Shown one piece after another: positions 1 through 7,294 of a stretch of DNA of 41,029 nucleotides (positions are counted from its first letter, which is position 1; each line of letters begins with the position of its first letter). Origin of the DNA: Physcocola sp002396385 (GTDB taxonomy: Bacteria > Bacteroidota > Bacteroidia > Bacteroidales > Paludibacteraceae); NCBI GenBank assembly GCA_946535435.1, contig CAMNDM010000033.1, positions 1 to 41,029 of the forward strand, given 5' to 3'. Below the pieces are notes generated by a model. It was not told the origin of the DNA and made no database searches. It was given only the letters and a program-made list of their open reading frames with translations. The position numbers were made by a program, and so were the translations under genes.

Positions 1-334
1 TTGGCATTGCGGACTGTGTTATCATGTGTATTTATGTTTAGCGGACACCAATAAAATTTTATCAATTTGACCCTTCACACCACTTATAGTTAGAAATAAA
101 GCGTATTAGGCAGCATCTCTTTCCAAGCAAAAAAGACACCAAGAACAGAAGAAATTGAAGCCCCCACATTACAAGTTGTCCACAAAGTACACTAGGAAAG
201 CACAAATCGACAAATCCACTCCGGCGTATAAGTCAGCATCTGTGAGTATCTACAGTTATAGTAAACCATATTTGAGAAAGTGATGTTAGTTTTACCCGAA
301 CAATGCCAATCCCCCCACACACACCGAAGAGAAA
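1..334. other. Stretch without a recognisable gene
   Basis: No open reading frame with family resemblance, no RNA gene and no convincing promoter was recognised here. The stretch lies downstream of glyS, whose terminator follows at 335-373. Anything that begins upstream of the window edge cannot be judged. Confidence 0.5.
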
Positions 335-373
335 AATTCAAAAAAGCCTCCACAGCGAAAAGCTATGGAGGCT
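335..373 (-). terminator. Terminator of glyS
   Basis: Arms 345-356 and 362-373 form a 12-bp stem with one mismatch around a five-base loop. On the minus strand it is followed by a T-rich tract (the plus-strand A run ending at 345). It lies 25 bp past the glyS stop codon, so it reads as a Rho-independent terminator for that gene. Confidence 0.8.
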
Positions 374-397
374 GATATTAAAATAAGAAGTCCAAAA

Positions 398-1975
398 TTA
401 CTCAGCAGAAAGGTTTTCAGCCTTTTCGTCGGCATTCAACTTGCGTAAGAGGTGTTTAATGTTACAAGCCTTATCAATGATGTTGAACAAGTCGTCAATC
501 TTAACACGGTCTTGCTGCATAGTATCGCGATAACGGAGCGTAACAGTATTATCTTCCAAAGTCTGGTGGTCAACAGTTACACAGAACGGGGTACCGATAG
601 CATCCTGACGACGGTAACGCTTACCAATGGTATCTTTTTCTTCAGAAACACACTTAAAGTCATATTTCAAGATATCCATAATTTCTTGTGCCTTTTCAGG
701 AAGTCCGTCCTTCTTGATAAGAGGGAGAACAGCAACCTTATTAGGGGCAAGAACCGGAGGCAGAGAAAGAACAACACGGGTTTCACCATTTTCAAGCTTC
801 TCTTCCTTATAAGAAGAGCAAACAATAGAGAGGAACATACGGTCGACACCAATAGAAGTCTCAACCACATACGGGGTGTAGCTTTCGTTCAGTTCAGGGT
901 CAAAATACTTAATCTGTTTACCCGAGTATTTTTCGTGGCTAGAAAGATCGAAATTCGTACGTGAGTGAATACCCTCAACCTCCTTAAAGCCGAACGGCAT
1001 CTCGAATTCGATATCGGTAGCAGCATTTGCATAGTGTGCAAGCTTGTCGTGGTCGTGGAAACGGTATTTAGCATCACCCAAGCCCAGAGCCTTGTGCCAG
1101 TTCAAACGGTGCTGTTTCCAATAATTAAACCACTTCATCTCAGTACCAGGACGGCAGAAGAACTGCATCTCCATCTGTTCGAACTCACGCATACGGAAAA
1201 TGAACTGACGGGCAACAATCTCGTTACGGAAAGCCTTACCAATCTGGCAGATACCGAAAGGCAACTTCATGCGACCGGTTTTCTGCACATTCAGGTAGTT
1301 CACGAAAATACCTTGTGCGGTTTCAGGACGAAGATAAATCTTTGTAGCACCATCAGCAGTAGAACCCATTTCGGTAGAGAACATAAGGTTGAACTGTCTG
1401 ACGTCAGTCCAGTTTTTAGTACCGCTAATAGGGCATACAATATCGTAATCAAGAATAATCTGCTTGAGTTCATCAAGGTTGACATCATTCATCGCTTTTT
1501 TGAAGCGCTCATGAATTTCGTCGCGTTTAGCCACATGTTCAAGCACGCGTGGATTGGTAGCGAGGAATTTATCTTTGTCGAAAGCGTCACCAAATTTTTT
1601 AGCAGCTTTTTCGACCTCCTTATTAATTTTATCGTCGTACTTAGCCATAAGTTCTTCAATCAGAACATCAGCACGATAACGTTTTTTTGAATCGCGGTTA
1701 TCGATAAGCGGGTCGTTAAAAGCATCTACGTGTCCAGAAGCCTTCCAAGTGGTAGGATGCATAAAAATAGCAGCATCGATACCAACAATGTTAGTATGTA
1801 GCAGGCGCATAAAATCCCACCAATAGCCTTTTATATTGTTTTTCAACTCGACACCATTCTCGCCATAATCGTAAACAGCGCCTAGGCCATCGTAGATTTC
1901 GCTTGAAGGGAAAACGAAGCCGTACTCCTTACAGTGTGCGACAATCTTCTTGAACACATCTTCTTGTGAAGCCAT
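398..1975 (-). CDS. glyS: Glycyl-tRNA synthetase (homodimeric, class II)
   Basis: This enzyme charges tRNA-Gly with glycine in the cytoplasm. The 525-residue protein has the layout of the eukaryote/archaea-like homodimeric glycyl-tRNA synthetase rather than the alpha2-beta2 form. The N-terminal signature (FVFPSSEIYDGLGAVYDYG) is typical. A class II motif 2 region (FRNEIVARQFIFRMREFEQ) lies mid-protein, followed by motif 3 (ETSIGVDRMFLS). The last 110 or so residues form the anticodon-binding domain, starting at LAPNKVAVLPL. The ATG at 1975 is preceded by an AT-rich leader without a Shine-Dalgarno sequence. The gene appears monocistronic, with its own promoter near 2024-2054 and a terminator at 335-373. 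Bacteroidota often carry this type. The symbol glyS or glyQS is a matter of convention. Confidence 0.96.
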   Translation of the reverse strand: MASQEDVFKKIVAHCKEYGFVFPSSEIYDGLGAVYDYGENGVELKNNIKGYWWDFMRLLHTNIVGIDAAIFMHPTTWKASGHVDAFNDPLIDNRDSKKRYRADVLIEELMAKYDDKINKEVEKAAKKFGDAFDKDKFLATNPRVLEHVAKRDEIHERFKKAMNDVNLDELKQIILDYDIVCPISGTKNWTDVRQFNLMFSTEMGSTADGATKIYLRPETAQGIFVNYLNVQKTGRMKLPFGICQIGKAFRNEIVARQFIFRMREFEQMEMQFFCRPGTEMKWFNYWKQHRLNWHKALGLGDAKYRFHDHDKLAHYANAATDIEFEMPFGFKEVEGIHSRTNFDLSSHEKYSGKQIKYFDPELNESYTPYVVETSIGVDRMFLSIVCSSYKEEKLENGETRVVLSLPPVLAPNKVAVLPLIKKDGLPEKAQEIMDILKYDFKCVSEEKDTIGKRYRRQDAIGTPFCVTVDHQTLEDNTVTLRYRDTMQQDRVKIDDLFNIIDKACNIKHLLRKLNADEKAENLSAE

Positions 1976-2023
1976 AATTATATATAAAAATTGATATTAA
2001 TTAACCATTTAAGAAATTATAGA

Positions 2024-2054
2024 CAAAGATAAGGAATTGGAGTTTAAAAACGAA
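2024..2054 (-). promoter_or_regulatory. Promoter of glyS
   Basis: On the minus strand TATCTTTG (2031 to 2024) matches the Bacteroidota -7 consensus TAnnTTTG. TTCG at 2054-2051, 19 bp upstream, is a one-mismatch -33 element. Transcription would start near 2017 and give a leader of about 40 nt. Confidence 0.6.
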
Positions 2055-2088
2055 GAAACCGCCCAAAAATACAAGCCACATAAGCCAT

Positions 2089-2170
2089 AAAAATCAAGGG
2101 AGACTTCACAGCCTCCCTTAATTATTATGAAGCTTAACTATGTAAAAATCTACCTATAATATATAATTGT
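2089..2170 (-). ncRNA. Candidate small RNA between glyS and the 6S-like RNA
   Basis: A consensus promoter (2177-2208) would start a transcript near 2170. A hairpin with arms 2096-2102 and 2113-2119, followed by T5 on the minus strand, would end it near 2089. The product is about 80 nt. No ATG occurs between the predicted start and the terminator stem, so it does not look coding. Alternatives are that the hairpin is an attenuator and the RNA is an extended glyS leader, or that the hairpin is a back-up terminator. I recognise no known RNA family. Confidence 0.4.
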
Positions 2171-2176
2171 CTATAA

Positions 2177-2208
2177 CAAATATAGACAACATTAACCGAA
2201 ATAGCAAA
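2177..2208 (-). promoter_or_regulatory. Strong orphan promoter with an overlapping inverted repeat
   Basis: On the minus strand TTTG (2208-2205), a 20-bp spacer and TATATTTG (2184-2177) match the Bacteroidota consensus exactly. The -7 box sits inside a perfect 9-bp inverted repeat, TTGTCTATA at 2167-2175 and its complement at 2181-2189. That arrangement could be an operator or could form a hairpin at the RNA start. Confidence 0.6.
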
Positions 2209-2232
2209 TCTTTTTGCAATGTCTTATAACAT

Positions 2233-2266
2233 AAAAAGAGGTATTTGCCAAATTGGCAAACACCTC
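2233..2266 (-). terminator. Terminator of the 6S-like RNA
   Basis: Arms 2238-2249 and 2255-2266 form a 12-bp stem with one G-U pair in the minus-strand RNA and a five-base loop, followed by T5. No protein gene on the minus strand ends here, so it must serve the RNA unit just upstream (2281-2470). Confidence 0.8.
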
Positions 2267-2280
2267 CTATAAAATAAAGA

Positions 2281-2470
2281 AGCCGCACTGTTGTTAATTT
2301 AAACTCCTAAAAAATAAGGATTTGGGCTGTAAGTGTTCGCTGTAATCCACCGAGCACCTAAAAGATGCTTACCCGAAGGCGTGGCCCGCCATTGAACATT
2401 GAAAATTGCCCGGAAATTCAAAACAATTGTAAAGTTTAACCAGTAACTTTCAATGCGGCTATATCTGTTT
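2281..2470 (-). ncRNA. ssrS: 6S-like RNA candidate
   Basis: The unit has a promoter (2478-2509) and a terminator (2233-2266) of its own and no open frame. The minus-strand RNA is closed by a 10-bp helix between its ends: AGCCGCAUUG at 2460-2451 pairs with CAGUGCGGCU at 2290-2281. A second helix pairs UUAAACU with AGUUUAA, and inner helices pair GGGC/GCCC, UGUUC/GAACA and CCAC/GUGG. The tip carries AGCAUC/GGUGCU and a small UUCG-capped stem. About 180 nt, rod shape and terminal closing helix fit 6S RNA, which binds RNA polymerase holoenzyme as an open-promoter mimic. A central stretch (GGCGGGCCAC) recalls the 5' side of the 6S central bubble. From memory, a Bacteroidales motif called Bacteroidales-1 was later assigned to 6S. 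The family call is inference; the RNA unit itself is well supported. Confidence 0.55.
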
Positions 2471-2477
2471 CACACTT

Positions 2478-2509
2478 CAAAAATACACTGAAAATAGAAA
2501 AGCAACAAT
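2478..2509 (-). promoter_or_regulatory. Promoter of the 6S-like RNA
   Basis: On the minus strand TATTTTTG (2485-2478) matches TAnnTTTG, and ATTG (2509-2506) lies 20 bp upstream as a one-mismatch -33 element. The start would fall near 2470, about ten bases before the closing helix of the RNA. Confidence 0.65.
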
Positions 2510-2583
2510 ACGTATGGCATTTGGTTTTGAACTTTTTTTCACTTACTTTTAAAAATTGGAGTTATTTCGAGACAATACGACAT

Positions 2584-3288
2584 ATGAGAGGAACATTATA
2601 TCTTATACCAAATACTTTAGGCGAATGCGATTTAAACAGCGTATTTCCGTCAAAGAATCACGACATAATAGTAGGTATAAAACACTTCATAGTAGAGGAT
2701 GTGCGTACAATCAGGCGCTTCCTAAAAAAAGTTGATAAGGAAATAGACATTGACACACTGAGTTTCTACACACTGAACAAACACACCGATCCGAAAGAAG
2801 TGTCAAGTTACTTGGCGCCACTAGAACAGGGCTTCGATATGGGTATAATTAGTGAGGCAGGCTGTCCTGCTATAGCAGACCCGGGAGCCGATGTGGTGAG
2901 AATAGCCCAGAAAAAAGGCACAAAAGTCGTCCCAATGATAGGGCCCTCGTCAATTTTGCTAGGTTTGATGGCCTCTGGTTTTAATGGCCAAAGTTTCGCC
3001 TTTGTCGGTTACCTTCCTATAGAAGAGGGAGAAAGGACAAAGTCTATAAAACACTTGGAAAAAAGAGCCCATAGCGAGAACCAAAGCCAAATATTCATTG
3101 AGACTCCCTACCGGAATATGAAGTTACTGGAGCAACTACTCAACACCTGCCAAAGTAGCACCATGATATGTATAGCATGTGATGTAACCACAGACAATGA
3201 ATATATAAGGACAAAAACAGTGGCAGACTGGAAAAAACAGCCTCTACCCGACCTTAATAAACGGCCGTGCATATTCATCATATATTAA
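2584..3288 (+). CDS. RsmI-like SAM-dependent methyltransferase (tetrapyrrole methylase fold)
   Basis: A cytoplasmic methyltransferase of the tetrapyrrole methylase superfamily, closest in layout to RsmI, which 2'-O-methylates C1402 of 16S rRNA. The 234-residue protein has the family's glycine-rich motif as SEAGCPAIADPG in place of SDAGTPGISDPG. A second motif, GPSSILLGLMASGFNGQSFAFVGYLP, is also typical. It is shorter than RsmI and lacks its C-terminal extension, as in the short paralogue many Bacteroidota carry besides true RsmI, so the substrate is uncertain. I chose ATG 2584 (MRGTLYLIPNTLG), where family similarity starts, over an upstream TTG at 2521. The gene is divergent from the 6S-like RNA and 38 bp upstream of the mltF-type gene. 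Confidence 0.8.
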   Translation: MRGTLYLIPNTLGECDLNSVFPSKNHDIIVGIKHFIVEDVRTIRRFLKKVDKEIDIDTLSFYTLNKHTDPKEVSSYLAPLEQGFDMGIISEAGCPAIADPGADVVRIAQKKGTKVVPMIGPSSILLGLMASGFNGQSFAFVGYLPIEEGERTKSIKHLEKRAHSENQSQIFIETPYRNMKLLEQLLNTCQSSTMICIACDVTTDNEYIRTKTVADWKKQPLPDLNKRPCIFIIY

Positions 3289-3326
3289 AAAGGCGCAACA
3301 GCCTATGCCCCAAAACCAACAGACTC

Positions 3327-4781
3327 ATGAGAAAACACACAAAAATAATACTGACCACCTGTATATCGGTAGTCTCATTCCTGACACTGGGATGTAACCA
3401 TGTAGGAGAATCGGACAAGCAGGCAGCCGACACAGCCCAGAACGACAGTTCTGTACTAAACATCGGCACGCTTTCACAATCCATATCCTACTACGAGAAG
3501 GGAGAAAAAATCATGGGTTACGAATACGAGATGGCACAAGATTTCGCAAAATCGCTAAACAGGGAAATCAACTTCATCATCGGTAAAGACGTAAACGACC
3601 TTGCCAATAAAGTGGCAAATGGAGAGGTTGATGTAGTAGCCTACCCTATAGTGATGAGCAACGAACACCGCCAAAAGTTATTGTTCACCAACCACACTTA
3701 TATTACCCACCAAGTGCTGGTACAACGAAAAGAAGAAAAAAAAATAGCAATTAAAGGGAAAAGACAGAAAAAAGAGAAAACCATAATACAAAAAGAAATA
3801 AACGATGTAACCCAACTAATTGGCAAAGAAGTGTGGGTGCTTGCCGGTTCGAAACACGAAGAGCGGCTGAAAAACCTGAACGAAGAGATCGGAGGAGGAA
3901 TCGTCATCAAAACATGCGGAGAGGAAGAAGACGAAGAAGACTTGATAGACCGTGTATCGAAAAAAGAAATAGACTTCACCATCTGCGATGAAAAAGTGGC
4001 AAAAGCCAACACCTCGGAATATAACAACATAGACTTGAGTCTGAACGTAAGTTTTGACCAACGGTCGGCATGGGTAGTGAAAGACACCATACTGCTAAAC
4101 GCAGTAAACAGATGGGAAGAAAAAGTACAGACCCAAAAGTTGGTAAGGACACTGCACATGAAATATTTTGACACCAAGAAATATGTGGCAGCCAACAACC
4201 ATAGGATACGCATAACCAAAATACCCAAAGGCAGTCACGAGATTTCGAACTACGACCCATACTACAAAAAATTTGGAGCGCAATACGGATTCGACTGGCG
4301 TCTGATCGCTGCCATCACCCACAAAGAGTCGCGGTTCTATCCAGATGTTATAGGCTGGAGCGGATCGATCGGCCTTATGCAACTGATGCCGAACACTGCA
4401 AGAAAGATGGGAGCCAAAAGCCGCGAAGACCTGTTCGACCCAGAGGTGAATATTAAGATCGGCTGCAAATGCTTGAAAGTAATGTTCGACAGCTATAAGA
4501 GCATACCAAACACCGATGACCGCATAAGGTTCACTCTTGCCTCGTATAATGCAGGAGTGGGACACATAAAAGACGCACAGGCACTGGCAAAAAAATACGG
4601 GAAAGATCCATTAATATGGAAAGACAATGTGGAAACTTATGTCCGCTTAAAAAGCAACCGCCAGTATTTTACCGACCCTGTTGTCAAACATGGTTATATG
4701 AGCGGCAACAACGTATGTAACTATGTGGCAACTATTATGGCCCAGTATGAAGAATACAAAGAGAAATTCAGTAACGACTAG
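3327..4781 (+). CDS. mltF: MltF-type membrane-bound lytic murein transglycosylase (lipoprotein)
   Basis: This enzyme cleaves the glycan strand of peptidoglycan non-hydrolytically, giving 1,6-anhydromuramic ends. The 484-residue protein starts with a lipoprotein signal peptide ending in LTLGC (Cys23), so it should be membrane-anchored in the periplasm. Residues about 40-300 form a solute-binding-protein family 3 domain, which is regulatory in MltF. Residues about 310-480 form the SLT domain, with catalytic Glu334 in THKESRF, then GSIGLMQLMP and SYNAGVGH. A Lys/Glu-rich insert (about residues 134-155) interrupts the binding domain. ATG 3327 was chosen over an upstream ATG at 3267 because the signal peptide begins there. 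It probably shares a transcript with the methyltransferase gene upstream. Confidence 0.9.
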   Translation: MRKHTKIILTTCISVVSFLTLGCNHVGESDKQAADTAQNDSSVLNIGTLSQSISYYEKGEKIMGYEYEMAQDFAKSLNREINFIIGKDVNDLANKVANGEVDVVAYPIVMSNEHRQKLLFTNHTYITHQVLVQRKEEKKIAIKGKRQKKEKTIIQKEINDVTQLIGKEVWVLAGSKHEERLKNLNEEIGGGIVIKTCGEEEDEEDLIDRVSKKEIDFTICDEKVAKANTSEYNNIDLSLNVSFDQRSAWVVKDTILLNAVNRWEEKVQTQKLVRTLHMKYFDTKKYVAANNHRIRITKIPKGSHEISNYDPYYKKFGAQYGFDWRLIAAITHKESRFYPDVIGWSGSIGLMQLMPNTARKMGAKSREDLFDPEVNIKIGCKCLKVMFDSYKSIPNTDDRIRFTLASYNAGVGHIKDAQALAKKYGKDPLIWKDNVETYVRLKSNRQYFTDPVVKHGYMSGNNVCNYVATIMAQYEEYKEKFSND

Positions 4782-4791
4782 CCGTCGTTAC
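4771..4791. terminator. Hairpin spanning both convergent stop codons
   Basis: GTAACGAC (4771-4778) and GTCGTTAC (4784-4791) are a perfect 8-bp inverted repeat with a five-base loop. It contains the mltF stop (4779-4781) and the stop of the convergent esterase (4788-4790). A T run on the plus strand comes only about nine bases after the stem, so terminator function is likely but weak. Confidence 0.4.
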
Positions 4792-5864
4792 CACCCTAAA
4801 ATTTTTTCAATAAAACGGGTCAGTTCATCAGCCATAACGCGTTGCTGCGGAATGGACGGATGCCAATCGGCACCATAACCCAGCCCAGGGTCAAGCGGAG
4901 AGAAGTCAAAACGATATATATTATCGGCACCATTTTGTTTCAGCCGTTGATAAACGCCATCTAACAACCGTCGCTGATCATGCAGCCTCCGACCAGTCAG
5001 CATAGAACCCGAAATAAGAACAATGCGCGCATGGGGATAGATTTCACGCACATGTCCAACAAAGTCATAGTACGCCGAATGGAAGAGGCGCATACTATAA
5101 CGGCCTGAACTTAAATCGTTAGTTCCCAAACAAATGCAAACGACCTCAGGTGAGAAACGGGAAAAATTCCACTTAGGAGAGCCAAATATAAAGGCGCGAT
5201 CGTAAAAAGAAGGCAAAGGATTAAAAGAGCCGTGACGCGGTCCGGCATAATTTCTATAAATACCTATACCAGAACGTGCGACAACCATAGGTTCAGCATC
5301 GAAATGCCGAGAGACAATGCCAGCGTAAGCCAGAGCAAAATTCTCGGTAGAGTCGGCGAAACCATCATATTTAGAAGGAGCTTCAACACCATAGCCGCAT
5401 GTCATAGAGTTACCGATAAACTCGATTCTGTGTTTTTTCCGTCTCACCTGACACAATTGTGCAGAATCGGGCAATACAAAACGGTATATTTGCGGACGCG
5501 AAAACAAGCCCTCATTCACCAACGTCAGCTGCAAGTTATGAAATCCAGGAGCCAGACCAGTAGCCAAAGAATAGACAGAACGTTTTCCGACAACCTGATT
5601 ATTGTGAGTACTTATTTTAAAAGGCTTCATACTATCGATTTCCACCCAATAATAACCAGCATTATTCTTCAACTCGACAGAAATACCAGTTCCCTGAAAA
5701 GCGACACGCACAGAAGTTCCCGGATAACAAAATGAAACAGAATCGGCATTCACCAGCACCCTTCCCTCATAAAGTAAGAGAGAATCGTCAGGAGCCACAG
5801 ATACAGCAGAAGCCGTATACCGACAAAGGGAAAGGAAAAGACAGAATAAGAGTTTAGTTTTCAT
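4788..5864 (-). CDS. Secreted SGNH/GDSL esterase, CE2-like
   Basis: A 358-residue exported esterase, probably removing acetyl groups from plant polysaccharide, as carbohydrate esterase family 2 enzymes do. Residues 1-20 are a signal peptide. Residues about 25-140 look like the N-terminal jelly-roll domain of CE2, and residues about 145-358 are the SGNH domain. The nucleophile is Ser153 in FIGNSMTCGYG, block III is GTND (247-250), and the catalytic Asp-x-His is D333-W-H335. I chose ATG 5864: the longer frame starts at 5885, inside the -7 promoter box, so that ATG should not be transcribed. There is no SusC/D pair or other polysaccharide-use gene nearby, so the substrate remains open. It converges on mltF. 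Confidence 0.85.
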   Translation of the reverse strand: MKTKLLFCLFLSLCRYTASAVSVAPDDSLLLYEGRVLVNADSVSFCYPGTSVRVAFQGTGISVELKNNAGYYWVEIDSMKPFKISTHNNQVVGKRSVYSLATGLAPGFHNLQLTLVNEGLFSRPQIYRFVLPDSAQLCQVRRKKHRIEFIGNSMTCGYGVEAPSKYDGFADSTENFALAYAGIVSRHFDAEPMVVARSGIGIYRNYAGPRHGSFNPLPSFYDRAFIFGSPKWNFSRFSPEVVCICLGTNDLSSGRYSMRLFHSAYYDFVGHVREIYPHARIVLISGSMLTGRRLHDQRRLLDGVYQRLKQNGADNIYRFDFSPLDPGLGYGADWHPSIPQQRVMADELTRFIEKILGW

Positions 5865-5882
5865 AATAGTAACTTGAGTACG

Positions 5883-5890
5883 CAAAGATA
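5883..5890 (-). promoter_or_regulatory. -7 promoter box of the esterase gene
   Basis: TATCTTTG on the minus strand matches TAnnTTTG. The expected transcript start is near 5875, about ten bases before ATG 5864. No clear -33 TTTG was seen 19-21 bp upstream. Confidence 0.5.
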
Positions 5891-5956
5891 AATAATTAGA
5901 GGAATAAAAAGAGATAAAAAACGTAAAGCCTTAAAAAGACGAGGACACACAGCGGC

Positions 5957-5994
5957 AAAAAAACGGGGGTGCGCAAAAGAGACACACCCCCGTT
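5957..5994 (-). terminator. Terminator of the HU gene
   Basis: Arms 5962-5971 and 5985-5994 form a perfect, GC-rich 10-bp stem. On the minus strand it runs into seven Ts. It lies 23 bp past the HU stop codon. Confidence 0.85.
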
Positions 5995-6017
5995 ATATTT
6001 TCAACATCAGGAAAAGA

Positions 6018-6299
6018 TTAATTTTTAGACTTAACCTGCTCAACGAACTCCTTACAAGGTTTGAAAGAAGGAATATTGTGTTCAGGAACAATTACACTGG
6101 TTTTAGCACTTATATTACGGGCAACCTTTTGTCGGCGAAGCTTGAGACCGAAAGTTCCAAAGCCACGCAAATAAACATTCTCACCCTTTGCCAATGAACC
6201 TTTAACTACTTCCATATAACCTTCAACAATGCTCATAACATCATCGCGGCTAATACCGGTTTTCTCATAAATCTCGTTTACGATGTCTGCCTTTGTCAT
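6018..6299 (-). CDS. HU/IHF family DNA-binding protein
   Basis: A 93-residue nucleoid protein that binds and bends DNA as a dimer. It begins MTKADIVNEIYEKTGIS, the usual HU N-terminal helix, and carries the family core GENVYLRGFGTFGLKLRR and the arm region RNISAKTSVIVPEHNIPSFKP. The length is typical. The open frame runs 56 codons further upstream, but that extension crosses a perfect promoter (6333-6363) and has no HU similarity, so ATG 6299 is the start. It is monocistronic, with its own promoter and terminator, and is divergent from the membrane protein at 6454. HU, IHF-alpha and IHF-beta cannot be told apart with confidence here. Confidence 0.93.
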   Translation of the reverse strand: MTKADIVNEIYEKTGISRDDVMSIVEGYMEVVKGSLAKGENVYLRGFGTFGLKLRRQKVARNISAKTSVIVPEHNIPSFKPCKEFVEQVKSKN

Positions 6300-6332
6300 A
6301 TCAATATAAGTTTTCTCGTTTGTTTCGGACTG

Positions 6333-6363
6333 CAAAGATAAGGCTTTCTTGTCTTTACGCAAA
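6333..6363 (-). promoter_or_regulatory. Promoter of the HU gene
   Basis: On the minus strand TTTG (6363-6360), a 19-bp spacer and TATCTTTG (6340-6333) match the Bacteroidota promoter consensus exactly. The leader would be about 27 nt. Confidence 0.8.
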
Positions 6364-6414
6364 GCAAAGAATACCAATTTGTTTAAAAAAAGTTCAAGAT
6401 AGGGAAAAAAAGAG

Positions 6415-6422
6415 TAATTTTG
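6415..6422 (+). promoter_or_regulatory. -7 promoter box of the VC0807-like gene
   Basis: TAATTTTG matches TAnnTTTG and lies 31 bp before the ATG at 6454. The -33 position has no good TTTG. It is divergent from the HU promoter. Confidence 0.45.
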
Positions 6423-6453
6423 CCATAGAAAGACTAAACAACTAAAATTAATT

Positions 6454-7185
6454 ATGGGACAAGACACACCAGAAAAGAAGCAAGAGAATTCGTTCAGCAG
6501 TTTACTCTATAATATAGTACTGCCCGTCACCTGCCTGTTCACCCTACCCAAACTACTTCAAAAATATGTAGAGATAGCAGAAAAAGACGCAAGCAAAATA
6601 GGATTGGTAATTGCATTAGCATTTCCTATCGTTTATTTTATCTACCACTTTGCAAAAGAAAGAAAGGCAAGTTTTTTAGCAATAATCGGCTTCCTTGGAA
6701 TACTAATTACAGGAATAATCGGCATATTGGAGTTACCGCGCGAATATGTGGCGTACGAACGTGCGGCCATACCTTTGCTATTCGCATTAGCGGTAATTGT
6801 CACCAACTTCACAAAATCGCCACTAATCAAGAAGCTGTTTTACAATCCTAAAATGTTCAATACAGAAAAAATAGACGCGCTTATAAGTGAGAACCACACA
6901 GAGAAAGGATTTAAATCGGCACTGAGAAACACATCGTATATGATAGCAGGTTCGTTTGTATTCTCAAGTATCTGCAACTATCTTATAACCAACAGATACA
7001 TGTCTGATTTAAGTCTAACCTACAACGAAGCTCTTGCAAAAGTCAAATTAATGAGCCTAGCGGTAACCATCGTACCGTTACTGATAATAATGATGGCCGC
7101 TATCTTTTACTTTCAGAACCAGCTGAAGAAGCACACAAAAGTAGAGAATATAGAAGAGCTTTATTCGGAAGAGTTGAAAAAATAG
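6454..7185 (+). CDS. VC0807-like integral membrane protein
   Basis: A 243-residue inner-membrane protein of unknown function. It has about six hydrophobic segments, roughly residues 15-35, 48-65, 72-93, 103-120, 165-185 and 202-225. The charged C-terminal tail should be cytoplasmic. The pattern of two helices, a basic loop, two further helices with a conserved-looking ERAAIPLLFALAVIVTN, a charged loop with FYNPKMF and two final helices fits the VC0807 family as I remember it. No catalytic motif is visible. ATG 6454 follows an A-rich leader and a -7 box at 6415. Its neighbours (HU, murF-alr) give no hint of its role. Confidence 0.7.
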   Translation: MGQDTPEKKQENSFSSLLYNIVLPVTCLFTLPKLLQKYVEIAEKDASKIGLVIALAFPIVYFIYHFAKERKASFLAIIGFLGILITGIIGILELPREYVAYERAAIPLLFALAVIVTNFTKSPLIKKLFYNPKMFNTEKIDALISENHTEKGFKSALRNTSYMIAGSFVFSSICNYLITNRYMSDLSLTYNEALAKVKLMSLAVTIVPLLIIMMAAIFYFQNQLKKHTKVENIEELYSEELKK

Positions 7186-7237
7186 CGACATACAAAAAGA
7201 AATACCAATAGCCGCTATCCAGTTCAAAGATGTTGCG

Positions 7238-7245
7238 TACATTTG
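7238..7245 (+). promoter_or_regulatory. -7 promoter box of murF-alr
   Basis: TACATTTG matches TAnnTTTG and lies about 50 bp before the ATG at 7295. The -33 position is poor. Confidence 0.45.
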
Positions 7246-7294
7246 TATAAAGAATAGATAAAAGGAAACAAACTAGTCACAAAGGCAGAGTTTA

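Noticed and set aside
1..309. TTGGCATTG at 1-9 and its reverse complement at 301-309, as possible ends of a mobile element
   Set aside because: A 9-bp match over 300 bp is not far from chance, the left copy touches the window edge, and there is no transposase or target duplication.
452..1690. Plus-strand open frames opposite glyS
   Set aside because: They lie antisense to a clear glyS gene, have no promoter or family resemblance, and are shadows of its codon pattern.
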